A stretch of 64,000 nt of DNA from JAGOPY01 sp964619555. Lineage in GTDB: Bacteria; Bacteroidota; Bacteroidia; Bacteroidales; JAGOPY01. Where the stretch lies: positions 124,001-188,000 of the forward strand of contig CAZUDV010000010.1 of NCBI GenBank assembly GCA_964619555.1. Reading direction: 5' to 3'. How positions within the stretch are numbered: position 1 is the stretch's first letter; every line of letters starts with the position of its first letter. Both the position numbers and the translations under genes were made by a program. The notes under the pieces were generated by a model. It was given only the letters and a program-made list of their open reading frames with translations, was not told the origin of the DNA and did not search any database. Positions 45,507-53,197 of this stretch are shown here, piece by piece.

Positions 45507-45609
45507 TTGGCAGTTGGCAGTTGGCAGTTCGCAGTTCGCTGTTGGCAGTTCGCAGTTCGCAGTTCGCAGTCGGCAGTTCGCAGTTGGCAGTTCGCAGTTC
45601 GCAGTTGGC
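45505..45609 (+). repeat. Array of fifteen 7-bp units at the end of the SDR gene
   Basis: The units are AGTTGGC and AGTTCGC, with one TGTTGGC and one AGTCGGC, in uninterrupted register, then a decayed copy to 45616. The period of 7 keeps all three frames open, which creates false ORFs on both strands. The same 7-mer occurs in the FAAL linker at 38650. It lies between convergent genes (SDR and sulfotransferase). Confidence 0.95.
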
Positions 45610-45623
45610 AGTTTGGGGCTACA

Positions 45624-46703
45624 TTAAGATTTTCGCTTTGTGCTCCTGATGTCCGCGAACTTCTTTGGCCTGAAAATCCTGAGGTAAAACCCCGCAACAT
45701 ACAACGGCCAGCGGTTCAGGACGTTCATTCGCAGCCTGTAAGGCAGCTTGTCGACAATCTTCGTGAGGAAAGCGAGGCTATGTGCCAGGATGATGCCGGG
45801 CAGAGACTGGAACCAGGAACCCAGGTTGAATTTCTTGTATTCCCTCTGGTAGCCAGCCTCTTCAGCAATTTTTCCGACTGCCTGGTCAACCAGTCGGATC
45901 TCCTTCGGGGTGAGTTTCTCTTTCCAGATGCCCGAACGGCTCTTGTTGACCTGCTTTACCAGGTTGGCATGATAACGGGTAATGAATTCCCTTGGATACA
46001 CCTTGAATATCTCGTCTTCCTTCTTATAAAAATCCAGCATCCCTGCATGATAGGGTATCCCGAGGAATTCGCAGAGAGCCTTCATCTCCCTGTCAGGATC
46101 ATCCACCAGGTCTTCGTACTTCACGGTCCGGAAACGATCCGGATACCTATTTTCCATCTTCTTCACACTGCGGTAGAATAATTTCCATTTCGTCGCAACG
46201 AGGGAAGGAACCGGCAGTTCAAAATCCACATCCTTCACCGATACGAAATTATCGCGCGGGTCGCGGAGGATCTGGATGAACTTCGCATCGGGGAAGATCT
46301 TCAGCAAACGCCGGGTATAAATCGTATATCCGGGATTTTTATCGCCAAAAAGCAGGATCTCATTTTTCTCAAAAAACGACCTGTAATTCAAATAAACCGT
46401 CTTGCAAATCCTTCCGTAAGGTGCATTACCCGTGCATTTCAGCAGGTCCTCCTTCAACCTGCCAGCATCGATCTTCCAGGTATCAAACCGCCATTGCTGC
46501 AACAGGTCACCGAGAAATACCAAAAGGTCCTTTTCCTGCCAGTTTGTCTTTCTTCCGTATTTCGGATAAAGGTCGAGGATGAACTTGCATTCAGGAGGGA
46601 TGCAGATACCGGGATGGGCGTCGAACAGGGTCCGGAGAAGGGTCGTACCGGAACGGGGCCGCCCGAGGATAAAAAAGAATGGCACCTGGTCTATCTTTTC
46701 CAT
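45624..46703 (-). CDS. Sulfotransferase family protein
   Basis: The 359-residue protein starts at ATG 46703. It has the PAPS 5'-phosphosulfate loop GRPRSGTT (residues 14-21) and the 3'-phosphate site ILRDPRDNFVSVKDVD near residue 140. A typical YEDLVDDP segment follows. So it transfers sulfate from PAPS to a hydroxyl or amine, probably on a glycan or lipid. It overlaps the upstream flippase gene by 13 bp and is thus tightly coupled to it. No PAPS synthesis genes are in this window. Confidence 0.88.
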   Translation of the reverse strand: MEKIDQVPFFFILGRPRSGTTLLRTLFDAHPGICIPPECKFILDLYPKYGRKTNWQEKDLLVFLGDLLQQWRFDTWKIDAGRLKEDLLKCTGNAPYGRICKTVYLNYRSFFEKNEILLFGDKNPGYTIYTRRLLKIFPDAKFIQILRDPRDNFVSVKDVDFELPVPSLVATKWKLFYRSVKKMENRYPDRFRTVKYEDLVDDPDREMKALCEFLGIPYHAGMLDFYKKEDEIFKVYPREFITRYHANLVKQVNKSRSGIWKEKLTPKEIRLVDQAVGKIAEEAGYQREYKKFNLGSWFQSLPGIILAHSLAFLTKIVDKLPYRLRMNVLNRWPLYVAGFYLRIFRPKKFADIRSTKRKS

Positions 46704-48001
46704 TTCGTTGTGATCTTGTCCAGGATGCTTTGAACCGCCCTGACATCGTCCTTCCTGAAACGGACGATTTCCAGGTAGCCGCACCCGGTTTGCCGGGCAA
46801 AGATAATCCAGTAACCGATTGCGCCAAAGGCATAGGAGATATTTGTGGCGATAGCTGCGCCCATCGCACCATGCAGAGGGATAAGCCACAGGTTAAGGAG
46901 GATGTTGAGCAGGAGCGCCGGGCCAAATGCGTATATCGACAGTTGAGGCTTTCCCATCCCGGACATCTGCCCGCTCAGGATCCGAAACATGACCATGATG
47001 ATGATCCCCGGAAGGATAACCTGCAGCAGCAGGACGCTGGCCTGGAATTTCTCTCCGAAAACCGGCGGGATGATCCACGGGGCGATCCATACGATCAGGA
47101 TAGAAAGCGTTGTTGCCAGGATGAGCGAGAGCCGGGTAAGGCTGAGGGTTTTCGCAGTCATCTCCTTCGGGTTTTCCGTGTTGGCGGTACGACTGAATAC
47201 GATGATCCCGATGGCCAGCGGAATCTGCCAGAGCTGTTCCGCGATCTGCACGGCCAGGGAATACAGGCCGACTTCCGAAAGGTCCGTCATTCGCTGCAAC
47301 AGAATGACATCGACCCTGAAATTCAGCATGATGATGAAGAATGACGCAGAGAAAAGGATTCCCAGCAGGAAAAGTCTTTTGATAATGACGAAGTCAAATG
47401 TCACATTTAGCCGGTAATGCCGTGATAGAGTGAAGAATCCATAGATGGACACGGCCATGTTGGCGATCAGTGCGGCGACGATGGCGCCGGGCACGGCCAG
47501 GTCCAATCCCCATACCAAAACCGCAGCCAGTGCCAGGTTGATCAGATTGATCGGCCAGTTCATCTGGTTGGCCTTTCGGATCTCGTCCTTGCCGATAAAA
47601 ATCCCGCCGATATAAACCAGGGCCAGGCGGAACGGGATGGCGGCGAGCACCAGGCCGATCAGCAAGGCGGTAAATCCCGGTTCGTCGTACACCTGGTAGG
47701 CCACCAGGCTCAGAAGGATCCCCGCCAGTGCCGACAGGACAAATAGCGCCAGGATGGAGGAAACGATCCGCTGTTCGTCGTACTTCTTTTGCCCGAGCAG
47801 ATAAATCGATGCGCCACGGATACCGAGGTTGGTGATGCTGACGACAATGGTCGGGATCACCACCAATGTCGTGAACAGCCCGAATCCATCCGGGCCCAGC
47901 AAACGGGTCAGGATTACCGACAGCAAAACGCCGCACAGCAAGGAGAAGACGTTGCTGTTGAACACGCCGGCTACATCTTTTATGAAATGCCTTTTTGGCA
48001 T
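46691..48001 (-). CDS. Polysaccharide/lipid flippase of the MOP (Wzx/MATE-like) superfamily
   Basis: The 436-residue protein has about twelve to fourteen membrane helices. The N-terminus KDVAGVFNSNVFSLLCG and early LTRLLGPDGFGLFTT are typical of polysaccharide biosynthesis exporters. It probably moves a lipid-linked precursor across the inner membrane. I chose ATG 48001 over an earlier TTG. The downstream sulfotransferase begins inside its 3' end. The gene is separated from the third radical SAM gene by 140 bp with an inverted repeat. Confidence 0.88.
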   Translation of the reverse strand: MPKRHFIKDVAGVFNSNVFSLLCGVLLSVILTRLLGPDGFGLFTTLVVIPTIVVSITNLGIRGASIYLLGQKKYDEQRIVSSILALFVLSALAGILLSLVAYQVYDEPGFTALLIGLVLAAIPFRLALVYIGGIFIGKDEIRKANQMNWPINLINLALAAVLVWGLDLAVPGAIVAALIANMAVSIYGFFTLSRHYRLNVTFDFVIIKRLFLLGILFSASFFIIMLNFRVDVILLQRMTDLSEVGLYSLAVQIAEQLWQIPLAIGIIVFSRTANTENPKEMTAKTLSLTRLSLILATTLSILIVWIAPWIIPPVFGEKFQASVLLLQVILPGIIIMVMFRILSGQMSGMGKPQLSIYAFGPALLLNILLNLWLIPLHGAMGAAIATNISYAFGAIGYWIIFARQTGCGYLEIVRFRKDDVRAVQSILDKITTKWKR

Positions 48002-48031
48002 ACTTACATTATATGTCAACTCCTGGTTTCG

Positions 48032-48099
48032 CGCAAAGGACGCAAAAGAAAGCGCAATTAACGTAAAGAACTTTTTATCCGTTATTGCGTCCTTTTGCG
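48032..48099. repeat. Imperfect inverted repeat between radical SAM paralogue 3 and the flippase
   Basis: CGCAAAGGACGCAA (48032-48045) is matched in inverse orientation by TTGCGTCCTTTTGCG (48085-48099), with one extra base in the second arm. It fills most of the 139-bp gap and can form a long hairpin. No clear T-run follows on the minus strand, so it may be a repeat element or a processing site. Confidence 0.55.
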
Positions 48100-48140
48100 A
48101 TCAATTTTTTTCGTTTTTTGCGTGAAACAAATAAATCAAA

Positions 48141-49526
48141 TCACTCAATCTCGTTTATCAGATTCCCAAGGAATCTCGCCGGGTCAAGCGGGTCCTTGCT
48201 GCCGAACACCACATTATGTCTTTCCACATTGGAGAGATACGACCATGCCGCGGCTTTTTTGCTTTTGGTGGCCTTCAGTGTTTGTAACATCTTCTTCTGG
48301 ATGATCTTATGGTCGTACATGATCTTCCAGTTCTCCCACATGGCGTCCATCAGCTCTTCCGGAGCCATGGTTAACGGCCGGTGGATCACCTCGATGAAGT
48401 GATAACGCTCCCAGTCGGCGGGGAAATTAGTATAGAGCAGCCTGTTTTCCGCCTGAAGGCGGTTGAACAACCCGGTTCCGGGCAATGGTGTGACAATGGT
48501 TGCCTGCATGGCGTCCATCCGGCATTCGATGGCAAATTTCGTGCGGTCGAACAGGTCCTGCCGGGTATCGCTGTCGAGGCCGTAGATCAATGCCCCCAGC
48601 ACACTGATGCCATATTGGTGGATCCGGTCGAACACTTCGTTGTAGCTCCCAGTTCCCATCCGGAGATTGAGGATCTTCTTGGCTTCCTCAAGCTGATGGA
48701 TCTTTTCCGATTCGATCCCGATAAGGATCATCCGGCAACCGCTTTCAGCCATGTATTTCAGCACCTCCTCATCATCCGCCACATTAAGCGAAGCCTGGCA
48801 GTACCAGTCTTTCCGAATGCCCCGGTCGATCATGCCTTTGAACAGCTTTTTCGCCCTTTCCCTGGACCTTTTACTGTATCCGATAATGTTGTCGTCGACA
48901 AAATAGACCTTTTGGTGAGAGATGGTCCCCAGTTCGTCCAGCACCTCCTCCACCGGCCTTTCGCGGTAATGGCTTCCGTTGAAGGTATGCACCGAGCAAA
49001 AGTCGCACTTCATCGGGCAACCACGGGTGGTCTGGATGTTAGCGTACGTATAACCGGAGTGGAACAGGTCGCGGCGCGGAAGAGGGGCATTATCCATCGG
49101 GAGAAGCTTGCCGTCGTAGCGGTTTTGCAGTTTCCCCGCTTCGAAGTCTTCGATCAGCTGTTTCCACACGCTTTCGGCTTCACCGGTCACCACGGTATCA
49201 ACGTACTGCCCGGCTTCTTCCGCGAGCATGGAAGCGTGAATGCCACCGATGACGGTTTTTATGCCGATTTTACGATAAATGCCCGCGATCTCATAGGCCC
49301 GGTTCACCGAGGCCGTCATGGCCGTAATACCCACCAGGTCCGCTTGGCGGAATGCAAAATCCTCAAAATTCTCATCCAGGATTTCCACCTCCCAGTGGGG
49401 AGGCGTCAAAGCAGCAATGATGCCCAGCGCCAAAGGCGGCGACATAGCGTGGACATCCACCAGCTCCTTTTTCCTGTACTGCGAGAAAGGGTTGATGAGA
49501 AGCAGTTTAAAACGGTCATCAGCCAT
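48141..49526 (-). CDS. B12-binding-domain radical SAM protein (paralogue 3)
   Basis: The 461-residue protein starts at ATG 49526. The cobalamin-type N-domain (LLLINPFSQYRKK, VIGGIHASMLAEEA) is followed by cluster cysteines C170, C174 and C177 in TTRGCPMKCDFCSVHTF. The tail has VTPLPGTGLFNRLQAE and WERYHFIEV, as in the other two copies. It is in the same orientation as the flippase and sulfotransferase. It is physically apart from the FAAL operon, which suggests a separate or later step. Confidence 0.87.
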   Translation of the reverse strand: MADDRFKLLLINPFSQYRKKELVDVHAMSPPLALGIIAALTPPHWEVEILDENFEDFAFRQADLVGITAMTASVNRAYEIAGIYRKIGIKTVIGGIHASMLAEEAGQYVDTVVTGEAESVWKQLIEDFEAGKLQNRYDGKLLPMDNAPLPRRDLFHSGYTYANIQTTRGCPMKCDFCSVHTFNGSHYRERPVEEVLDELGTISHQKVYFVDDNIIGYSKRSRERAKKLFKGMIDRGIRKDWYCQASLNVADDEEVLKYMAESGCRMILIGIESEKIHQLEEAKKILNLRMGTGSYNEVFDRIHQYGISVLGALIYGLDSDTRQDLFDRTKFAIECRMDAMQATIVTPLPGTGLFNRLQAENRLLYTNFPADWERYHFIEVIHRPLTMAPEELMDAMWENWKIMYDHKIIQKKMLQTLKATKSKKAAAWSYLSNVERHNVVFGSKDPLDPARFLGNLINEIE

Positions 49527-49530
49527 AGGG

Positions 49531-49538
49531 CAAAGATA
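49531..49538 (-). promoter_or_regulatory. Putative -7 promoter element very near the start of radical SAM paralogue 3
   Basis: The minus strand reads TATCTTTG, a full match to TAnnTTTG, only 4 bp upstream of the ATG at 49526. If used, the transcript would begin about at the start codon (leaderless). Confidence 0.4.
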
Positions 49539-49637
49539 AGTGATTTGGCAACAGGAGGATCCGGACAACCGGGTAGTGGTTTTTCGCTATTAATTTTAAC
49601 TGGCAGAATCCGTTACTTTTCCGCCAATGGACTGATC

Positions 49638-49645
49638 TAATTTTG
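49638..49645 (+). promoter_or_regulatory. Putative -7 promoter element for the small exported protein genes
   Basis: TAATTTTG, followed by ATTCATT, lies 27 bp before the ATG at 49673. The same 15-bp context with one change occurs at 52608-52622 before the related 3' genes. Confidence 0.5.
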
Positions 49646-49672
49646 ATTCATTAAACATTAAAAACGGAAACC

Positions 49673-49993
49673 ATGAAAACCCTGAAATTATTAATGATCG
49701 CCGTATTTCTTGCGGTTGCCATCGTGAATACGGCGGCGGCGGAAGATCAGAAGGTCAATCAGACCAGTATGATCATCAAGCTTACTTACCAGCAGGCCAT
49801 TCAGTCACCGGGACTGGTTGCAGCCATGCGTACGCAACTCCATGGCGGATTTCTCGGAGGACCAGGGGTGAAGAACATTACCTTCCGGGTCACTTACCAG
49901 AATCATGTTTACATGATCACCGGTTCCATCAATCAATGGACCCTGTTTTTCGATTGCCTCGGGATTACCCGGCAGCATGGCAAATCCCTCTGA
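49673..49993 (+). CDS. Small exported protein, paralogue 1 of a three-member family
   Basis: The 106-residue protein has a signal peptide (1-23, cleavage about AAA-ED). The mature part has QQAIQSPGLVAAMRTQLHGG, then VTYQNHVYMITGSINQWTLF. These are the features shared with the genes at 50015 and 52834: an NPxLVxAM-like helix followed by a Y-x-I-T-G-x-x-x-Q-W-x-L-F-F strand. No known domain was recognised. Function unknown; probably periplasmic or secreted. Confidence 0.78.
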   Translation: MKTLKLLMIAVFLAVAIVNTAAAEDQKVNQTSMIIKLTYQQAIQSPGLVAAMRTQLHGGFLGGPGVKNITFRVTYQNHVYMITGSINQWTLFFDCLGITRQHGKSL

Positions 49994-50014
49994 TCACCTT
50001 TAAAACCTGTACAC

Positions 50015-50347
50015 ATGAAAACGTTAAAAACAGCAATGATCGCAGCTCTTCTGGCCATTGCCGCCGCCAACATGACAATGGCCGACGGATTTAAAGCCAA
50101 CCCCAGTAAGCATGTCCTGAACATCTCCCTAAACCAGGCCGTAAAAAATCCTGGACTGGTGACAGCCATGTACGAACAGCTGGATAGTCAGTTTCTAAGT
50201 AACAACCAGCTTGTTTATGTCAAATGGGTGGTCTATAAAAACACGGTTTACCGCATTACCGGAACATGGAACCAGTGGAACCTTTTCTTTCACCACCGGA
50301 TTGAATTGCCCCAGAAGAAGCCGGTTTACCGGGCCGGGGAACAATAA
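50015..50347 (+). CDS. Small exported protein, paralogue 2
   Basis: The 110-residue protein has a signal peptide ending NMTMAD. The family core is NQAVKNPGLVTAMYEQLDSQ and VYRITGTWNQWNLFF. It follows paralogue 1 by 21 bp and is probably co-transcribed with it. Compared with paralogue 1 it has a Lys-rich start of the mature part and a longer C-terminus. Function unknown. Confidence 0.78.
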   Translation: MKTLKTAMIAALLAIAAANMTMADGFKANPSKHVLNISLNQAVKNPGLVTAMYEQLDSQFLSNNQLVYVKWVVYKNTVYRITGTWNQWNLFFHHRIELPQKKPVYRAGEQ

Positions 50348-50367
50348 AGGCTGCACTAAGTGTTTTG

Positions 50368-50422
50368 TTAACAGTATGTTAAATACTTAACATATCTATT
50401 TTAATGAACGTATCTTTACGTT
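50368..50422 (+). promoter_or_regulatory. Cluster of dyads before the two-component system genes
   Basis: Three 6-bp half-sites occur in alternating direction: TTAACA (50368-50373), TGTTAA (50377-50382) and TTAACA (50387-50392). The last two extend to 8-bp arms around ATAC. A second dyad, AACGTA (50407-50412)/TACGTT (50417-50422), covers a -7-like TATCTTTA (50411-50418). This looks like a regulated promoter for the histidine kinase gene, perhaps autoregulated by the NarL-type regulator; that is inference. Confidence 0.45.
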
Positions 50423-50545
50423 GAAGTAAACAAACCACCATTCTGCCAGCTCTGAGAAGTCCTTCATCCGGACAACCTTCTTCGCCCGTTCAAACATATC
50501 GATGGTCAACTACATGATCATGCTATATATTCAGGTTTGATTCAC

Positions 50546-51883
50546 ATGAAACCAATTTCAAATCTTAACAGAAGGTTCTGGGAAATAGAACCCTTCCTGA
50601 AAAAAGCGATTTTATACGGGTTTGCTACCATCGTCATATATGTCGCATATATTCTCCTCATTTCAGTGACCAACCTCTTTCTCTTTGAAGAAACCAGGGC
50701 TGTCCAATTCATTGTCATGGTCCTTTCCATGAGTTTGTTCCTATTCCTTAGGGACAAGTTCCAAAGGATACTCGACCGGTTATTTTACCGTGAAAATTAT
50801 AACCCATCAGAAGTTATAACGGGGTTTGAGGAATTCGTTACCAGAATTTACAATCCGGCAGAACTTAAATCCAGGATCACCATTTACCTGGACAGGGTAT
50901 TCCACTTCAAGTCGTTCATTTATCTTGTTAAATCCGATTCTAAAACTTACAAAGCAGAGATCATATATGGTGCGGAAATTGAAAAGGCCGAACTACGGTT
51001 TTCAGAAGAAGCAGAGACTAAATTATTTCAATCGCGGATCCTGACGTTCGGTAAATTGAAAGGCATGTACATGCTGAACAAATTGCTCCAATGGGATCTT
51101 GTCATCCCGACCATTGTAATGAATCGACAAAAGGGGATGATGATCATCGGAAGGAAGAGGTCTGAAAAACGCTATACCTACCAGGAGGTGCAATTATTGA
51201 TCGTTTTGGCGCGCCGGTCATCTGCTCTTATCCATACAGCCGAATTATATCAGAAAGAGCTGGACCGTATTCTGTTGCTGGAAAGGGAAAGGACCAGGAT
51301 AGCCAAGGATTTTCATGATGATGTCGGGGCAAGTCTTACCCGGATTTCATTCCTGGCACAAATGTTAATTTCAGGAGGTGCCGGACCGAAGAAGATGCAA
51401 CAATGGCTGATGGCAATCCGTGACACCTGCCAGGAAGCCACTTTTGGAATTACTTCCATCATCTGGGCGTTAAACGATAAAAACGATACTACCCAGGGAT
51501 TGATAGCTCATATCCGCCGATTTGTCATGGAGTACCTGCAGGAAACACCTGTGAAATGCACCTTTGAGATACCTGAGGATTTGCCGGAGTCCATTATCAG
51601 GGCAGAGATAAAGCGAAATGTGTATTTATGTGTCAGGGAGGCCTTGAATAACCTGGTTAAATATTCCGATTCCCGGTCAGCCTGTATTTCTATTGATCTG
51701 ACAGAAAACATGCTACGCCTGAAGATCAGAGACAACGGGAAAGGGTTTAATATCGATAAGGTGAAAGCCGAAAGCAATGGATTGGAAAACATGAAAAAGA
51801 GAATGGATTATCTGGGTGGGCATTTCCAGGTCGAAACAGCCAAGGGAAACGGAACCGAACTGGCATTTTCAATCCCGGTTTAG
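50546..51883 (+). CDS. Membrane sensor histidine kinase, NarL/LytS-like HisKA_3 type
   Basis: The 445-residue protein has two N-terminal membrane helices (about 20-75). A GAF-like region follows (about 100-225). The HisKA_3 dimerisation box has His257 in RIAKDFHDDVGASLTRI, and the HATPase domain has REALNNLVKYS and RDNGKGF. No periplasmic sensor domain is visible, so the signal is probably sensed in the membrane or by the GAF-like part. The response regulator follows after 11 bp. ATG 50546 was preferred to a TTG three codons earlier. Confidence 0.92.
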   Translation: MKPISNLNRRFWEIEPFLKKAILYGFATIVIYVAYILLISVTNLFLFEETRAVQFIVMVLSMSLFLFLRDKFQRILDRLFYRENYNPSEVITGFEEFVTRIYNPAELKSRITIYLDRVFHFKSFIYLVKSDSKTYKAEIIYGAEIEKAELRFSEEAETKLFQSRILTFGKLKGMYMLNKLLQWDLVIPTIVMNRQKGMMIIGRKRSEKRYTYQEVQLLIVLARRSSALIHTAELYQKELDRILLLERERTRIAKDFHDDVGASLTRISFLAQMLISGGAGPKKMQQWLMAIRDTCQEATFGITSIIWALNDKNDTTQGLIAHIRRFVMEYLQETPVKCTFEIPEDLPESIIRAEIKRNVYLCVREALNNLVKYSDSRSACISIDLTENMLRLKIRDNGKGFNIDKVKAESNGLENMKKRMDYLGGHFQVETAKGNGTELAFSIPV

Positions 51884-51894
51884 GAAAGGAACAA

Positions 51895-52530
51895 ATGGAA
51901 TCGTCAGTCATTCATATAGCTGTCGTAGACGATGACCGGACCGTTAGGGAAGGTCTGAAAATGCTGATCAACGGCACCCACGGCTATTGTTGCGAGGCTT
52001 CCTATGAAGATGGGAAAACTGCACTGGATGAGATCCCGGTGCTCAATCCCGACGTAGTGCTGATGGATATCAATCTTCCCGACATCAGCGGCATCGAATG
52101 TATTATGAAGATCAAAGAAATCCAGCCGCAGATCCAGTTCATCATGCTGACCGTATTTGAGAATGAGGAAATGATATTCAGGTCGCTGGCAGCCGGAGCA
52201 AACGGTTACCTCTTAAAACAAACGCCCCCGGGCAGGCTGTTGGAAGCAATCGGTGAAGTTCACCGGGGCGGGTCACCGATGTCGAGCGAAATTGCCAGAA
52301 GGGTTGTACAGTCTTTTCAACATTCACCCCTCACTTCAGGAACCAGTAATGGATTGACCAAACGGGAGGAGGAAATCCTGGCGCTGCTTTGCAGGGGTTA
52401 TCTCTACAAGGAAATAGCTGAAAGGTCAGGCATCAGCATCGACACCGTACGGTCACATATCCGTCATATTTATGAAAAACTCCAGGTGAAAACCCGTACC
52501 GAAGCTATCCTGAAGCACCTGAACTTATGA
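51895..52530 (+). CDS. NarL/LuxR-type response regulator
   Basis: The 211-residue regulator has a receiver domain with acidic residues in VVDDDRTV, phospho-acceptor Asp58 in LMDINLPD, and the conserved Lys in LLKQTPPG. The C-terminal HTH (about 147-211) has LTKREEEILALLCRG and IDTVRSHIRHIYEKLQVK, the LuxR/NarL DNA-binding signature. It is the partner of the preceding kinase. Its targets may be the small exported protein genes on both sides. Confidence 0.95.
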   Translation: MESSVIHIAVVDDDRTVREGLKMLINGTHGYCCEASYEDGKTALDEIPVLNPDVVLMDINLPDISGIECIMKIKEIQPQIQFIMLTVFENEEMIFRSLAAGANGYLLKQTPPGRLLEAIGEVHRGGSPMSSEIARRVVQSFQHSPLTSGTSNGLTKREEEILALLCRGYLYKEIAERSGISIDTVRSHIRHIYEKLQVKTRTEAILKHLNL

Positions 52531-52584
52531 TGATCCCATAACTTTTCCCATGTCTGTCAAACTGGAAATCACATCATTATGTGA

Positions 52585-52622
52585 TTGATTTAACTTTTGT
52601 TATGACTTAATTTTGAATCATT
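52585..52622 (+). promoter_or_regulatory. Putative promoter for the 36-residue peptide and small exported protein 3
   Basis: TTG (52585-52587) and TAATTTTG (52608-52615) are separated by 20 bp, a full -33/-7 match. The sequence TAATTTTGAATCATT matches the copy at 49638-49652 in 14 of 15 positions. Confidence 0.55.
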
Positions 52623-52654
52623 CTAAGTAAGTAAATAACAAAAAACAATTAGCA

Positions 52655-52765
52655 ATGAAAACACAAGTCAATCATCGCTCCATTCGGTCAAATGTGGGAA
52701 CCTGGCTGACCTTGCTTTTGTATCCTGCACTCATTGTCATCCTTATCTTGCTGTCCTTGCTTTGA
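52655..52765 (+). CDS. 36-residue single-helix membrane peptide (hypothetical)
   Basis: The ATG at 52655 opens a short frame to TGA 52763-52765. A basic, polar N-terminus (KTQVNHRSIRSN) is followed by one long hydrophobic helix (TWLTLLLYPALIVIL...). It has its own strong promoter-like element 40 bp upstream, shared in sequence with the small exported protein genes. Small membrane peptides of this kind can regulate a kinase or transporter, but no homology was recognised. It could also be a chance ORF. Confidence 0.45.
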   Translation: MKTQVNHRSIRSNVGTWLTLLLYPALIVILILLSLL

Positions 52766-52833
52766 ATTCACATGTAAGCTTCATAAAAAGCCACGTCTTA
52801 CAATAATCTATTAACAAATTAAAACACAAAATC

Positions 52834-53136
52834 ATGAAAACTGTAAAAATTGCTGTCATTACGCTGGTCTTAGCCTTTGCAGCCTTAAGTATTGTCAATG
52901 CGGACGGGTTTGTCAAAAAGCCCCCGGCAAAAAAAATCATTCATGTCACGCTTGTTCAGGCCGTTCAGAATCCTGACCTGGTGATTGCCATGTATCAACA
53001 ACTGGATCCGTCATTTCTTATTACCAATCAGTACAGCTATACCAAGGTGGTACTTTTCCATAACTACCTGGTAAGCATTACCGGTACGCACGAACAATGG
53101 GTCCTGTTCTTCCGGGCAAAACCCAATTCTGAATGA
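52834..53136 (+). CDS. Small exported protein, paralogue 3
   Basis: The 100-residue protein has a signal peptide ending SIVNAD. The mature part has the family features VQAVQNPDLVIAMYQQLDPS and LVSITGTHEQWVLFF. It begins its mature part with GFVKKPP, similar to GFKANP in paralogue 2. It is followed by a good terminator. Its position on the far side of the two-component genes makes a symmetrical cluster. Confidence 0.78.
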   Translation: MKTVKIAVITLVLAFAALSIVNADGFVKKPPAKKIIHVTLVQAVQNPDLVIAMYQQLDPSFLITNQYSYTKVVLFHNYLVSITGTHEQWVLFFRAKPNSE

Positions 53137-53169
53137 GGAATCATCCTGAAAACAAACACAACAATATTT

Positions 53170-53197
53170 AAGCCTGGCTATAACCAGGCTTTTTTTA
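53170..53197 (+). terminator. Rho-independent terminator after small exported protein 3
   Basis: The stem AAGCCTGG (53170-53177)/CCAGGCTT (53184-53191) with a 6-base loop is followed by a run of T to 53197. It ends over the stop codon of the convergent PBP1C gene. Confidence 0.85.

Noticed and set aside
45371..46181. ORFs through the 7-bp repeat on both strands (rich in repeated AVRSSQ or ANCQLRT)
   Set aside because: A 7-bp period without stops keeps every frame open. These are artefacts of the repeat.
48381..49640. Long plus-strand ORF of 419 codons
   Set aside because: It is antisense to radical SAM paralogue 3. Antisense ORFs arise at the same place in all three paralogues from the codon pattern of the sense strand.
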